Notes under the pieces: model-generated
Seen by the model: the letters and a program-made list of their open reading frames with translations, nothing else
Told to the model about the DNA's origin: nothing
Databases searched by the model: none
Shown: piece by piece, positions 7,023 to 15,021 of the stretch
Position numbering within the stretch: position 1 is the stretch's first letter
Layout: each line of letters begins with the position of its first letter
Position numbers and translations under genes: made by a program
From: Actinospineispora eucalypti
GTDB lineage: Bacteria; Actinomycetota; Actinomycetes; Mycobacteriales; Pseudonocardiaceae
NCBI GenBank assembly: GCA_014208095.1
Contig: JACHMT010000004.1
Location: 868,001 to 932,000, forward strand
Direction of reading: 5' to 3'
DNA: 64,000 nucleotides

Positions 7023-9295
7023 CCGCGGTCGCCCCGGCCAGGGCCCGGTTGGACGCGCTGTTCGCCCCGCGCGGCATCGCGGTGGTCGGCGCGTCGCGTG
7101 ATCCGGCCAAGCTGGGCGCGGCCATGGCCCGTTCGCTGCGCGGGTTCCCCGGCCGGGTGGCGCTGGTGAACCCGCGTGACCCGGCGATGTTCGACTCCGT
7201 GGCCGCCGCGACCTCGGTGGCCACGGCGACCTCGGCGGCCACGGTGGCCGGCGAGGGGCCGATCGACCTGGCCGTGCTGTGCCTGCCCGCGCCGGCCTGC
7301 GCCGGCGCGCTGGCCGAGCTGGCGCCGGCCGGGGTCGGTGCGGCGGTGGTGTGCGCCGGCGGGTTCGCCGAGATCGGGCCGGCCGGTGCGGCACACCAGG
7401 ACGCTCTGGCCTCGGTGGCGGCCGAGGCGGGGATCGCGCTGCTCGGGCCGAACACATCCGGGTTCTTCGTGCCGCACCACGGCCTGTGCGCCAGCTTCGT
7501 GCCCGGGGCGGCGGACGTGCCGGCCGGGCGGGTCGCGGTGGTCGCGGCCAGCGGCGGGGTGAACCACGCGCTGGCCTTCCTGCTGGCCGAGGCCGGGCAC
7601 GGGGTGAGCCTCGGGGTGGGGCTGGGCAACGCCGCCGGGTTGACCGCGCCGCCGGTGCTCGACCACCTGGCCGAGGACCCGCGCACCCACGCCGTGGCGC
7701 TGCACGTGGAGTCGGTGGCCGACGGGCCGGCGCTGCTCGCGTCGGTCTCCCGGCTGGCCGCGCGCAAACCGGTGGTCGCGCTGGTGGCCGGCCGGCACAC
7801 CGGCACCGCGGAGCAGCTGGCCGAGTTCGCCCGCTCGCACACCGGCGCACTGGCCACCTCCTGGCGCACCACGGTGGCCGCGCTGCGCCAGGCCGGCGCG
7901 GTGTGCGTGGCCTCCGAACGGGAGCTGGTGGACGCGGTCGGCGCCTTGTCGCTGGTCCGGTTGCCGGCCGGCCGGCCCGGGGTAGGGGTGCTCACCGCGC
8001 AGGCCGGCCCCGGGTTGCTGCTCCTGGACGAGCTGCACGGCCGAGACGTGGTGGTGCCCGCGCTCACCGGGGAGACCCGGTCGGCCATCGGCGAGCTACT
8101 GCCCCCACTGACCTTCCAGGGCAACCCGGTGGACACCGGCCGGCCCGGGCCGTCCTTCGGCCCGGTGTTGCGCGCGCTGTCCCGTGACCCCGGGGTGGGC
8201 CTGGTCGCCGGCTACGCCCTGGCCGAACCCGACGCGTTCGACCTGGTAGACGCGGTCACAGCGGCGGGGGCGGAGGTACCCGTGGTGCTGGGCGTCGGCG
8301 GCCTCGGCCCAGCCGCGGCCGCCATCAGGAGCGCACTGATAACCCAAGGCATCCCCGCCGCCCCCGACCCCGCCGGCGTCGCCGCCGCGGTCTCCGCACT
8401 CCTGGCTGACGCCATGGCCCCGCGAGCCGGTGCTCTCAGCACGCCGCGTCGGTGCTCTCAGCACACGGAGTCGAGGTTTCCCGGCGCCCCTCGGGACGGC
8501 GAAGCCCGCGACAGGAGCCGCGAGATCCGCGACAGGGGCCGCGAGATCCGCGACATGGGCTGCGGCGATCAGCGATATGACCTGGTGGAACCCGCGACAT
8601 TCGCGGGTGGGGGGCGCGATATGGGCTGGGGGGACGCGCGACATGGGAATTGGGTGGGGGGCGGGCCTTGGGACGAGGACGTCGCTAAGGGGGTGTTGGG
8701 CGGGCTGGGTGTCCGGACGCCGGGGCGGCGGGTTTGTGATGGGCGGGAGAGTGCGCAGCGGGCGTTGGCGGAGTTGGGTGGGGCGGTCGCGGTGAAGGTG
8801 CTCGACGCGAGTGTTCGGCACAAGACCGAGGTCGGCGGGGTGCGGCTGGGCGTGCGGACGCCGGGCGAGCTGGACGACGCGCTGCGGGCGATCGGCGCAC
8901 CGAGGGTGCTGGTGGAGGCGATGGCGCCGGCCGGCGTGGACCTGCTGGTGGGCGCCCGGCGGGACCCGGTGTTCGGCCCGGTGCTGCTGGTCGGGCTGGG
9001 CGGCACCCAGGCCGAGGCGCTGGCCGACGTGGCGGTACGGGTTGCCCCGGTCGGTCCGGAGGAGGCCGCCGGGATGGTCGGCGAGCTGGCCGGGCGCCGG
9101 CTCCTCGAGGGCTGGCGCGGCGGCCCGGTGCTGGACCGCGATGAGCTCGGCCGGGTGGTCGCCGCGCTCGGTGAGCTTCTGATGGAGAACCCCGGGCTGG
9201 ACGAGATCGAGGTCAACCCGCTGCGGCTGACCGAGCACGGGCTGGTCGCGCTGGACGCGGTGCTGAGGAGTCGGGATGATCACGCCGATCGCTGA
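7019..9295 (+). CDS. NDP-forming acyl-CoA synthetase (acetate-CoA ligase family) with repeat-encoded linker
   Basis: 758 residues. Residues 1-130 are the CoA-binding Rossmann domain (LFAPRGIAVVGASRDPAKLG...). Residues 140-465 are the succinyl-CoA-ligase-like domains, with FARSHTGALATS near the phosphohistidine region. Residues about 560-758 are the ATP-grasp domain (VAVKVLDASVRHKTEVGGVRLGV, ENPGLDEIEVNPLRL). Between them, about 85 residues of Arg/Gly-rich sequence (RDRSREIRDRGREIRD...) are encoded by two tandem DNA repeat arrays rather than a normal linker. The reading frame stays open through them. Members make or use acyl-CoA with ADP or GDP; in aryl-CoA operons the substrate is unclear. 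The 3' end overlaps the AMP-ligase start by 20 nt. Confidence 0.82.
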   Translation: MTAVAPARARLDALFAPRGIAVVGASRDPAKLGAAMARSLRGFPGRVALVNPRDPAMFDSVAAATSVATATSAATVAGEGPIDLAVLCLPAPACAGALAELAPAGVGAAVVCAGGFAEIGPAGAAHQDALASVAAEAGIALLGPNTSGFFVPHHGLCASFVPGAADVPAGRVAVVAASGGVNHALAFLLAEAGHGVSLGVGLGNAAGLTAPPVLDHLAEDPRTHAVALHVESVADGPALLASVSRLAARKPVVALVAGRHTGTAEQLAEFARSHTGALATSWRTTVAALRQAGAVCVASERELVDAVGALSLVRLPAGRPGVGVLTAQAGPGLLLLDELHGRDVVVPALTGETRSAIGELLPPLTFQGNPVDTGRPGPSFGPVLRALSRDPGVGLVAGYALAEPDAFDLVDAVTAAGAEVPVVLGVGGLGPAAAAIRSALITQGIPAAPDPAGVAAAVSALLADAMAPRAGALSTPRRCSQHTESRFPGAPRDGEARDRSREIRDRGREIRDMGCGDQRYDLVEPATFAGGGRDMGWGDARHGNWVGGGPWDEDVAKGVLGGLGVRTPGRRVCDGRESAQRALAELGGAVAVKVLDASVRHKTEVGGVRLGVRTPGELDDALRAIGAPRVLVEAMAPAGVDLLVGARRDPVFGPVLLVGLGGTQAEALADVAVRVAPVGPEEAAGMVGELAGRRLLEGWRGGPVLDRDELGRVVAALGELLMENPGLDEIEVNPLRLTEHGLVALDAVLRSRDDHADR
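8429..8472 (+). repeat. Two-copy 22-bp tandem repeat inside the synthetase gene
   Basis: GGTGCTCTCAGCACGCCGCG... at 8429-8450 is repeated at 8451-8472 with the same 14-base start (GGTGCTCTCAGCAC). Each copy contains a small palindrome, GTGCTnnnAGCAC. It lies in the interdomain linker, just ahead of a second and unrelated array with the same 22-bp period. Confidence 0.7.
8508..8655 (+). repeat. Seven-unit 21-22-bp tandem array inside the synthetase gene
   Basis: Units start at 8508, 8529, 8550, 8572, 8594, 8616 and 8638, each opening GCGACA or GCGATA, usually continuing TGGGCTGG. The first two are 21 bp and the rest 22 bp. Because 22 is not a multiple of three, the array changes frame along the protein and encodes no repeated peptide; this looks like DNA-level repetition. 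The same unit occurs outside genes at 37995-38067. Confidence 0.8.
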
Positions 9296-10913
9296 GGGGC
9301 TGGTGCCCTGGCCGGAGGAGTTCGTCCGGCGCTACACCGAGGCCGGCTACTGGAGCGGCCGCACGCTCGGCGAGCTGCTGCGCGAGGTGGCCGACCGCAC
9401 GCCGGACGCCCCCGCACTGGTGGACGGCGAGGTGCGGCTGACCCACCGGGAGCTGGCCGAGCGTTCCGATGCGCTGGCCGAACGACTGGCCGGCCTCGGG
9501 CTGGTGGCCGGGGACCGGGTACTGGTGCAGCTGCCCAACGGCTGGGAGTTCGTGGTGCTCACGCTGGCCTGCCTGCGCGCCGGGTTGGTGCCGGTGATGG
9601 CGTTGCCCGCGCACCGCCGTGCCGAGCTGACCCACCTTGCCGAGCAGGCCGAGGCCTCGGCCATCGCCGTGCCGGACCGGCTGCGCGACTTCGACCACCA
9701 GGCGCTGGCCGCCGAACTGGTCGCCGGGGTGCCGTCGCTGCGCCACGTCCTGGTCGCCGGCGACCCGGCGGACACCCACCACGACCTGCGCGCGCTCGCC
9801 GCGCCCGGCGCCCGCTGGAGCGGAACCGGGCCGTCGGCCAGGGACGTTGCGGTGTTCCTGCTCTCCGGCGGCACCACCGGGCTGCCCAAGCTGATCGCCC
9901 GCACCCACGACGACTACGTCTACAACGCCCGCCGCACGGCCGAGCTGGCCGGGATGGACGCGGCGACGGGCTACCTGGTCAGCCTGCCGGCCGGGCACAA
10001 CTTCCCGCTGGCCTGCCCGGGCATCCTGGGCACCCTGCTGGCCGGCGGCAAGGTGGTCATGCTTCCCTCGCCGGAGCCGGTCAGGGCGTTCGCCGCGATC
10101 GCCGCCGAGCGGGTGACCCACAGCGCGGTGGTGCCGGCGGTGGCCGCCCGCTGGCTGGAGCACGCGACCGACCACGGCGCGGCCCAGCTGGCCAGCCTGC
10201 GGGTGCTCCAGGTGGGCGGGGCGCGGCTGGCGGACGAGCTGGCCGCCCGGATCCGGCCGGTCCTGGGCGCGAGCCTCCAGCAGGTGTTCGGCATGGCGGA
10301 GGGCCTGCTCAACGTGACCCGGCTGGACGACCCGGACGACACCGTCAACACCACCCAGGGCCGGCCGATCTGCGCCGACGACGAGGTGCGGCTGGTGGAC
10401 GAGCTGGACCGGGACGTGCCGGACGGCGAACCGGGTTCGCTGCTCACCCGGGGGCCGTACACCCCGAGGGGCTACTACCGCGCCGCCGAGCAGAACGCCA
10501 AGGCGTTCACCCCGGACGGCTGGTACCGCTCCGGCGACATCTGCCGGCGTACTCCGGACGGAAACCTGGTGGTCGCCGGCCGGGACAAGGACATGATCAA
10601 CCGGGGTGGCGAGAAGATCTCCGCCGAAGAGGTGGAGAACCTGGTCTACCGGTTGCCCTCGGTGCGCCAGGTGGCGGCGGTGGCCATGCCGGACGCGGTG
10701 CTGGGCGAGCGGGTGTGCGTGTTCGTGGTGCCGAGACCCGGCGACACGGTGACCCTGGAACAGGTGCGCGCGGGCATGCTGGCGGCCGGGGTGGCGGCGT
10801 TCAAGCTGCCGGAGCGGCTGGAGCTGCGCGACGAGCTGCCGGTCACCAAGGTCGGCAAGATCGACAAGAAGGCCCTGCGCGCGGACGTCGCGGCGCGGCT
10901 CGCCGCCGTCTGA
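9276..10913 (+). CDS. Aryl-acid AMP/CoA ligase, salicylate-type
   Basis: 545-residue stand-alone adenylating enzyme of the EntE/DhbE/SdgA group. A3 loop: LLSGGTTGLPKLI. A5: QQVFGMAEGLLN. A7-A8: YRSGDICRRTPDGNLVVAGRDKDMINRGGEKIS. A10 lysine: VTKVGKIDKKAL. The aryl-acid pocket reads H241-N-F-P-L-A-C247 and GLL345N. In DhbE numbering, as I recall the published aryl-acid code, Cys at position 240 and Leu at 337 mark salicylate enzymes, whereas DHB enzymes have Ser and Val. It lacks a carrier-protein partner and sits with an aryl-CoA monooxygenase, so CoA-ester formation for catabolism is likelier than siderophore synthesis. GAGGAG precedes the ATG. It is the last gene of the operon. Confidence 0.87.
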   Translation: MITPIAEGLVPWPEEFVRRYTEAGYWSGRTLGELLREVADRTPDAPALVDGEVRLTHRELAERSDALAERLAGLGLVAGDRVLVQLPNGWEFVVLTLACLRAGLVPVMALPAHRRAELTHLAEQAEASAIAVPDRLRDFDHQALAAELVAGVPSLRHVLVAGDPADTHHDLRALAAPGARWSGTGPSARDVAVFLLSGGTTGLPKLIARTHDDYVYNARRTAELAGMDAATGYLVSLPAGHNFPLACPGILGTLLAGGKVVMLPSPEPVRAFAAIAAERVTHSAVVPAVAARWLEHATDHGAAQLASLRVLQVGGARLADELAARIRPVLGASLQQVFGMAEGLLNVTRLDDPDDTVNTTQGRPICADDEVRLVDELDRDVPDGEPGSLLTRGPYTPRGYYRAAEQNAKAFTPDGWYRSGDICRRTPDGNLVVAGRDKDMINRGGEKISAEEVENLVYRLPSVRQVAAVAMPDAVLGERVCVFVVPRPGDTVTLEQVRAGMLAAGVAAFKLPERLELRDELPVTKVGKIDKKALRADVAARLAAV

Positions 10914-10933
10914 CGTATTTCGATCATCACTTT

Positions 10934-11030
10934 TGGCCGGACACGTATGTCATTTGTCGGGCCCGTGAAGTAGCTCCTTCACCTGCGTAATCACCCGTTC
11001 GGCGGAAGGTTCGATTCCTTCCCTGGCCAG
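10934..11030 (+). other. tRNA-like remnant in the gap 10914-11097
   Basis: Bases 11005-11021 form a perfect T-arm, GAAGG-TTCGATT-CCTTC, containing the tRNA B-box GGTTCGATTCC. It is followed by CCTGGCC and an A. GGCCGG at 10935-10940 could pair with the latter as an acceptor stem. The roughly 63 nt between contain a strong hairpin (GTGAAG-TAGCTC-CTTCAC) but no D-arm and no 7-base anticodon loop. It is not a functional canonical tRNA. A degenerate tRNA or tRNA-like structure is the best description. Confidence 0.35.
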
Positions 11031-11097
11031 CCCTCGTTACAACGAAAAACAGGCGAACGGCCTGAAATCGCTATAAATCTCGAGGGCGAGGTTTCGC

Positions 11098-13566
11098 GTG
11101 AACTGGTGGAGCAGGCTCGGCATACTCGCGCTGTCCGGAACGGTGGCCGCGACGGTGTGCGCGACGTTGGGGCCGGCGATGGCGGAGTCGGCGGAACACG
11201 GCGGGCCCAAGGCGGGACCCGCGCTGCTGTACGCCGACCCGGCGAGCGCGCCGCAGCTGGAGAACACCGGCGTGTGGAAGGCCCGGCCGATCGGCGTCTG
11301 CCACTCCAGCGCCTACCGCGACGGCGAGTACGTGCACCAGGGCTGCGTGTACGACGACGAGGGCGGCGGCAACCAGTACCGCTGGCCGCTGGACACGCTG
11401 CTGCGCAACTACACCTACCCGGAGGACCCGGCCTACCGGCGCAACGCGGCGGACATCGTGGAGGTGCGGGTGCGCCCGCTGGCCGACGCCACCGCGTTCC
11501 GGGTCACCCTGAACACGATGACCGACCCGGAGCTGTACGGGCTGACCCTCGCGCTGGGCGACAGCGAGAAGCCGCAAGCCGTGCCGCACGGGGCCAACAC
11601 CGTGATGCCGGCCGCCCGGTTCGTCACCGTGCACGGCACCACGGGCGACATCGTGGACGTGAACGACGGCGCGAAACGCCCCGAGCGGCCCGAGGTCGAC
11701 GTGGACCGAAACCGCCGGCAGGTGGAGATCCGGGTGCCGCACTCGGCCTGGAAGCCGGGCGGCCACGAGCGGATCGCGGCGGCCGCCGGGCTGTGGGACC
11801 GGGGTACCGACCACTACCTGGTGCCCCGCACCAACGCCGACCGCACCCACCCGGGCGGCGCGGTGCTCGGTGACGCGCAGCCGTCGGCGTTCTTCGACGC
11901 GGCGTTCCGCTTCCACGAACCGTTCGAGGCGCCGTACCGCAACAACGACCAGCGCAAGGCGATCGCGCACGGGGACCTCAGCCCGTTCTCCGCCGACGTG
12001 GACTTCGGCAAGCTGGACCGGGGCGAGCGCGACGACAGCGCCATCCCCGACAAGGGCTACGTCACCCGGCTGTTCGCCAGCCGGTTCGAGAAGGCCCAGG
12101 GCCGGCGGCTGCCCAGCGACCCCGGCGGCCCGCCGCCCGGTTCGGGCACCCAGCAGGGCGGCATGCAGATGGGCTCGGGTTCCGGGCAGAAGGGCCGGTT
12201 CAGCCTGCAGTTCGGCTGGCCCTGCCGGGACGACTGCGTGCCGGACCTCCCCGGCCGGCTGCAGCGCTACCAGGTCTACGTGCCGGAGGCGCCGGCTCCC
12301 GAGCACGGTTACGCCTCGCTGGTGTGGACCAACGGCTACGCGCTGCGCCCGGGCGACGACGTGGCCGGGCCGAAGGACCTGTACCAGCAGTTCGCGCACC
12401 GGCCGGGGAACCCGACGATGGTGATCGACGTGGACGCCCGGGGCAACGACGAGTGGGGCTACGGGCAGGCCGGCGCGGCCATCTTCGAGGCCCTGGCCGA
12501 CGCCCGCCGGCACTACGACCTGGACCCGGACCGCACCGCGATGGGCGGCTTCTCCAGCGGCGCCTACATGGCCAACAAGATCTCGCTGACCTTCCCGGAC
12601 GTGTTCGGGCGGGCGTTCATCTGCGACGGCCTGGACGTCGCGCCGTCCTTCCCCGGGCTGAACGGCCTGGCCGACACCCTGGTGGTGGGCAAGCTGGCGG
12701 TGGACACGCTGACCAAGCACGAGCCGGGTTCCAAGCTGACCCCGCTGCTGCCCAGCCGGCGCAACCAACCGGTGATGGAGTGGTCCGGGCTGAACGACGA
12801 CTTCATCCCGTACAACATCACCAGCGAGCGCGGCCGGGCCTACGCGGCCGGTGGCTACGACTACGAGTTCCTCAGCTGGGCCGGCTACTCCGCCGAGCAC
12901 CTGGCCATGTGCAAGAACGGCATGTGGGGCCTGGCCACGAAGTGGATGGGCGACGGCAAGCGCACGCTCAACCCGCACCACGTCACCTACGTGCGCAACC
13001 CGCTGATGGACGACCCGGCCTCCGGCCTGGTCGGCGACCACGCCTACTGGCTGTCCGAGATCTCCAGCCGGGGCCGCCGGACCGGCACCATCGACGTGGT
13101 CTCCCACGGCCGCGGCCTGGCCGACGCCCCGGTTCCGGCCAAGCGCACCGAGCCCGGCCTGGCCGACGGCTCGATCATGCCGGTCAACCCCTATGTGCGC
13201 GAATACCGCCACCTGGCTGATCCGGTGCACGCCGAGGAGCGGGACGAGCTGGAGATCAAGGCCACCGACATCGACGCGGTGACCATCGACCCGGACCGAG
13301 CCGGCGTGAGCTGCTCCGCACGGTTGCACGCGAAAACCAACGGCCCGCTCGCGGTGACCTTGCGCGGCTGCGACCGCACGGAGCACTTCGACGGTTCCGG
13401 CCCGGCTGGTGCTCCGTACGACCCGATCGACCCGCTGTCCGGGGTGGCCCCGCCCAAGGGCGGCCCGCTGCCGGCGGAGTCGGGGAACGCGCCGCAGGCG
13501 CCGCTTTCGGACCTGCCGGCGCTGCGGTTCCCGCCGAACGAGGCCAACCCGAAGCCGAAGGGGTGA
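11098..13566 (+). CDS. Secreted alpha/beta-hydrolase with N-terminal beta-rich domain (esterase/PHB-depolymerase-like)
   Basis: 822 residues. A Sec signal peptide (MNWWSRLGILALSGTVAATV..., cleavage predicted after AMA, residue 29) leads a roughly 300-residue beta-rich domain. This domain resembles glucodextranase-type binding modules in layout (VRVRPLADATAFRVTLNTM). A Gly/Ser/Met-rich linker sits at about residues 340-365. The hydrolase domain has nucleophile G-F-S486-S-G, a candidate acid Asp567/568 (WSGLNDDFIP) and His601 (YSAEHLAM). It probably cleaves an ester or polyester outside the cell; substrate unknown. GTG at 11098 follows GGGCGAGG. It stands alone and ends at a large inverted-repeat element. 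Confidence 0.75.
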   Translation: MNWWSRLGILALSGTVAATVCATLGPAMAESAEHGGPKAGPALLYADPASAPQLENTGVWKARPIGVCHSSAYRDGEYVHQGCVYDDEGGGNQYRWPLDTLLRNYTYPEDPAYRRNAADIVEVRVRPLADATAFRVTLNTMTDPELYGLTLALGDSEKPQAVPHGANTVMPAARFVTVHGTTGDIVDVNDGAKRPERPEVDVDRNRRQVEIRVPHSAWKPGGHERIAAAAGLWDRGTDHYLVPRTNADRTHPGGAVLGDAQPSAFFDAAFRFHEPFEAPYRNNDQRKAIAHGDLSPFSADVDFGKLDRGERDDSAIPDKGYVTRLFASRFEKAQGRRLPSDPGGPPPGSGTQQGGMQMGSGSGQKGRFSLQFGWPCRDDCVPDLPGRLQRYQVYVPEAPAPEHGYASLVWTNGYALRPGDDVAGPKDLYQQFAHRPGNPTMVIDVDARGNDEWGYGQAGAAIFEALADARRHYDLDPDRTAMGGFSSGAYMANKISLTFPDVFGRAFICDGLDVAPSFPGLNGLADTLVVGKLAVDTLTKHEPGSKLTPLLPSRRNQPVMEWSGLNDDFIPYNITSERGRAYAAGGYDYEFLSWAGYSAEHLAMCKNGMWGLATKWMGDGKRTLNPHHVTYVRNPLMDDPASGLVGDHAYWLSEISSRGRRTGTIDVVSHGRGLADAPVPAKRTEPGLADGSIMPVNPYVREYRHLADPVHAEERDELEIKATDIDAVTIDPDRAGVSCSARLHAKTNGPLAVTLRGCDRTEHFDGSGPAGAPYDPIDPLSGVAPPKGGPLPAESGNAPQAPLSDLPALRFPPNEANPKPKG

Positions 13567-13569
13567 CGG

Positions 13570-14018
13570 TTTGCGTCGGTGCCGGTTCTAAAGACGGCTT
13601 GGACGGCCGCGGTTGGGTTGGTCTGCCGCGGCTTGGGTGCCGGCCGGTGCGTTTCGTGATCAACAGGCACTCACGGTTGTTTTCGGCCGCCGGAATCGCG
13701 CTGGTTGCATGATGATCATGGACTACATGATCAACAGGACACCAGGGTCGCCCGGCCACGCCAAAAGCAGCCGCCATGTCCTGATGACCATGAACTGACC
13801 ACCGGTGCCGTACCATCCGTAACTCTGGTTGCACGAGGGGAACCGCATAGGGGTTTGATCTTGGAGCAACCCCCAAGGCGTACCGGTCGTGAAACAGAAG
13901 TGGCGCAAGGGACGTCGCCGGCCCGCCCAAGCAAAACGCAACGGCCGGCACCCAAGCCACGGCAGACCAACCCAACCGCGGCTGTCCAAGCCGTCTTTAA
14001 AACCGGCACCGCCGCAAA
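13570..14018. repeat. 449-bp intergenic element with 85-bp imperfect terminal inverted repeats
   Basis: This fills nearly all of the 462-nt gap between two convergent genes. The left arm 13570-13654 and right arm 13934-14018 are reverse complements with about five mismatches (GACGGCTTGGAC..., TTGGTCTGCCG...). The 279-bp centre contains CATGATCAACAGG-type motifs, CATGATGATCATG and an 18-base CATGTCCTGATGACCATG. The last recurs exactly at 59320. It encodes no transposase. Arms related to these occur at 19519-19722. Either a non-autonomous mobile element or a very large bidirectional terminator is possible. Confidence 0.8.
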
Positions 14019-14028
14019 CCGGCGGGTG

Positions 14029-14937
14029 CTAACCGTTCAATGCCCGGTTCAACGCGGGCGGCACATCCCGGTGGTTGCGGATGCGGGCCAACCGACCCCC
14101 GCCCAGCCGGGCCAACTGGGCACCGAGATCAGCATCGTGCTCCCCGTCGGTCTCCAGCAGCACGTGCAGCGGTGCGAGGTCGGGAAAACGTGCGGCGGCA
14201 TCGCGAGGGTCGGGGCCGGCGTTGTGTACCGCGTCGGAGAGCAGGATGGCGTGTCGGCGGCGGGCTCGCGCGGCGCCCAACTGGACCAGCCCGGTGCGCA
14301 GCGCGAACTCGACGTTGGTCAGGCCCTTGGCCGGGATGCTCAGCAGATCGTCCAGCAGCCGGGCTCCGCCGGTGGCCGGGCCCATCGCGCGCACCACGGC
14401 CGCGTTCTTCCAGAACGCGACCACGGCCAGCTCGTCCTGCCCGGACGAGGTGGCCAGCGCACCGGCCAGCGCGCCGACCGTGGCCGCCGCGATCCGGGTC
14501 TTCTCGCCGCGCATGGAGCCGGAGACGTCGATCATCAGGAGCACCGCGCGGGGCTGCCGTACGCGCTCCCGTACCAGGATGTCGGTGTCCTCGGGGATGG
14601 GCCGCTCGGTGAGCATCTCCAGCGTGCGGTCCAGGTCGATGTCGTCGGAGTTGTACCGGTAGGGCACCGTGGTCAGCTGGCCGGTGCCGCCGGTGACCGC
14701 GTCCGCCCGGTCCCGGGCCCGGCTCGGAGTGGCCAGCCGGGCGGCGATCCGCCGGGCCAGCGCGCGCACCTCGGCGCTGGCCACGCCGTCCTCGCGCACC
14801 TCGTCCAGGGTGTGCCGCTCGCCCTGCTCCGACGTGGCCACCCAGGCCTGCCCGGGCGTCTTCTCACCCGGCCCCGCCGCGCCCCGGTCCGAGCCGGTGC
14901 TCTCCATCACCGGACCGCCCGCGCCGGGGCGGAACAC
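14029..14937 (-). CDS. VWA-domain protein, partner of MoxR ATPase
   Basis: 302 residues. The C-terminal half is a von Willebrand A domain with a MIDAS motif D137-V-S-G-S (LLMIDVSGSM), a conserved Thr region (GLTNVEFAL) and Asp in LLSDAVHN. MoxR/VWA pairs are thought to act as chaperone-like machines that mature metalloproteins or remodel complexes. GTG at 14937 is the only usable start; the in-frame sequence upstream runs without another start codon directly back to the MoxR stop, in the same frame. It is the last gene of an SDR-moxR-VWA operon on the minus strand. Confidence 0.8.
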   Translation of the reverse strand: MFRPGAGGPVMESTGSDRGAAGPGEKTPGQAWVATSEQGERHTLDEVREDGVASAEVRALARRIAARLATPSRARDRADAVTGGTGQLTTVPYRYNSDDIDLDRTLEMLTERPIPEDTDILVRERVRQPRAVLLMIDVSGSMRGEKTRIAAATVGALAGALATSSGQDELAVVAFWKNAAVVRAMGPATGGARLLDDLLSIPAKGLTNVEFALRTGLVQLGAARARRRHAILLSDAVHNAGPDPRDAAARFPDLAPLHVLLETDGEHDADLGAQLARLGGGRLARIRNHRDVPPALNRALNG

Positions 14938-15021
14938 CAGCGGCGACTCGTCGAGGGTCTTGGGCTTGCGGCGCAGCGGGGCGCGGGCGGGTTTCCGATG
15001 CTCCGAAGGGCGCCCGGCCAG

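Noticed and set aside
9276..10913. Siderophore biosynthesis gene (EntE/MbtA)
   Set aside because: No carrier protein, NRPS or isochorismate genes in the window; the neighbours are catabolic.
10934..11030. Functional tRNA gene
   Set aside because: Only a T-arm and partial acceptor pairing are present; no D-arm or valid anticodon loop.
13570..14018. Insertion sequence with encoded transposase
   Set aside because: No open frame in the centre encodes a transposase; only inverted ends are present.
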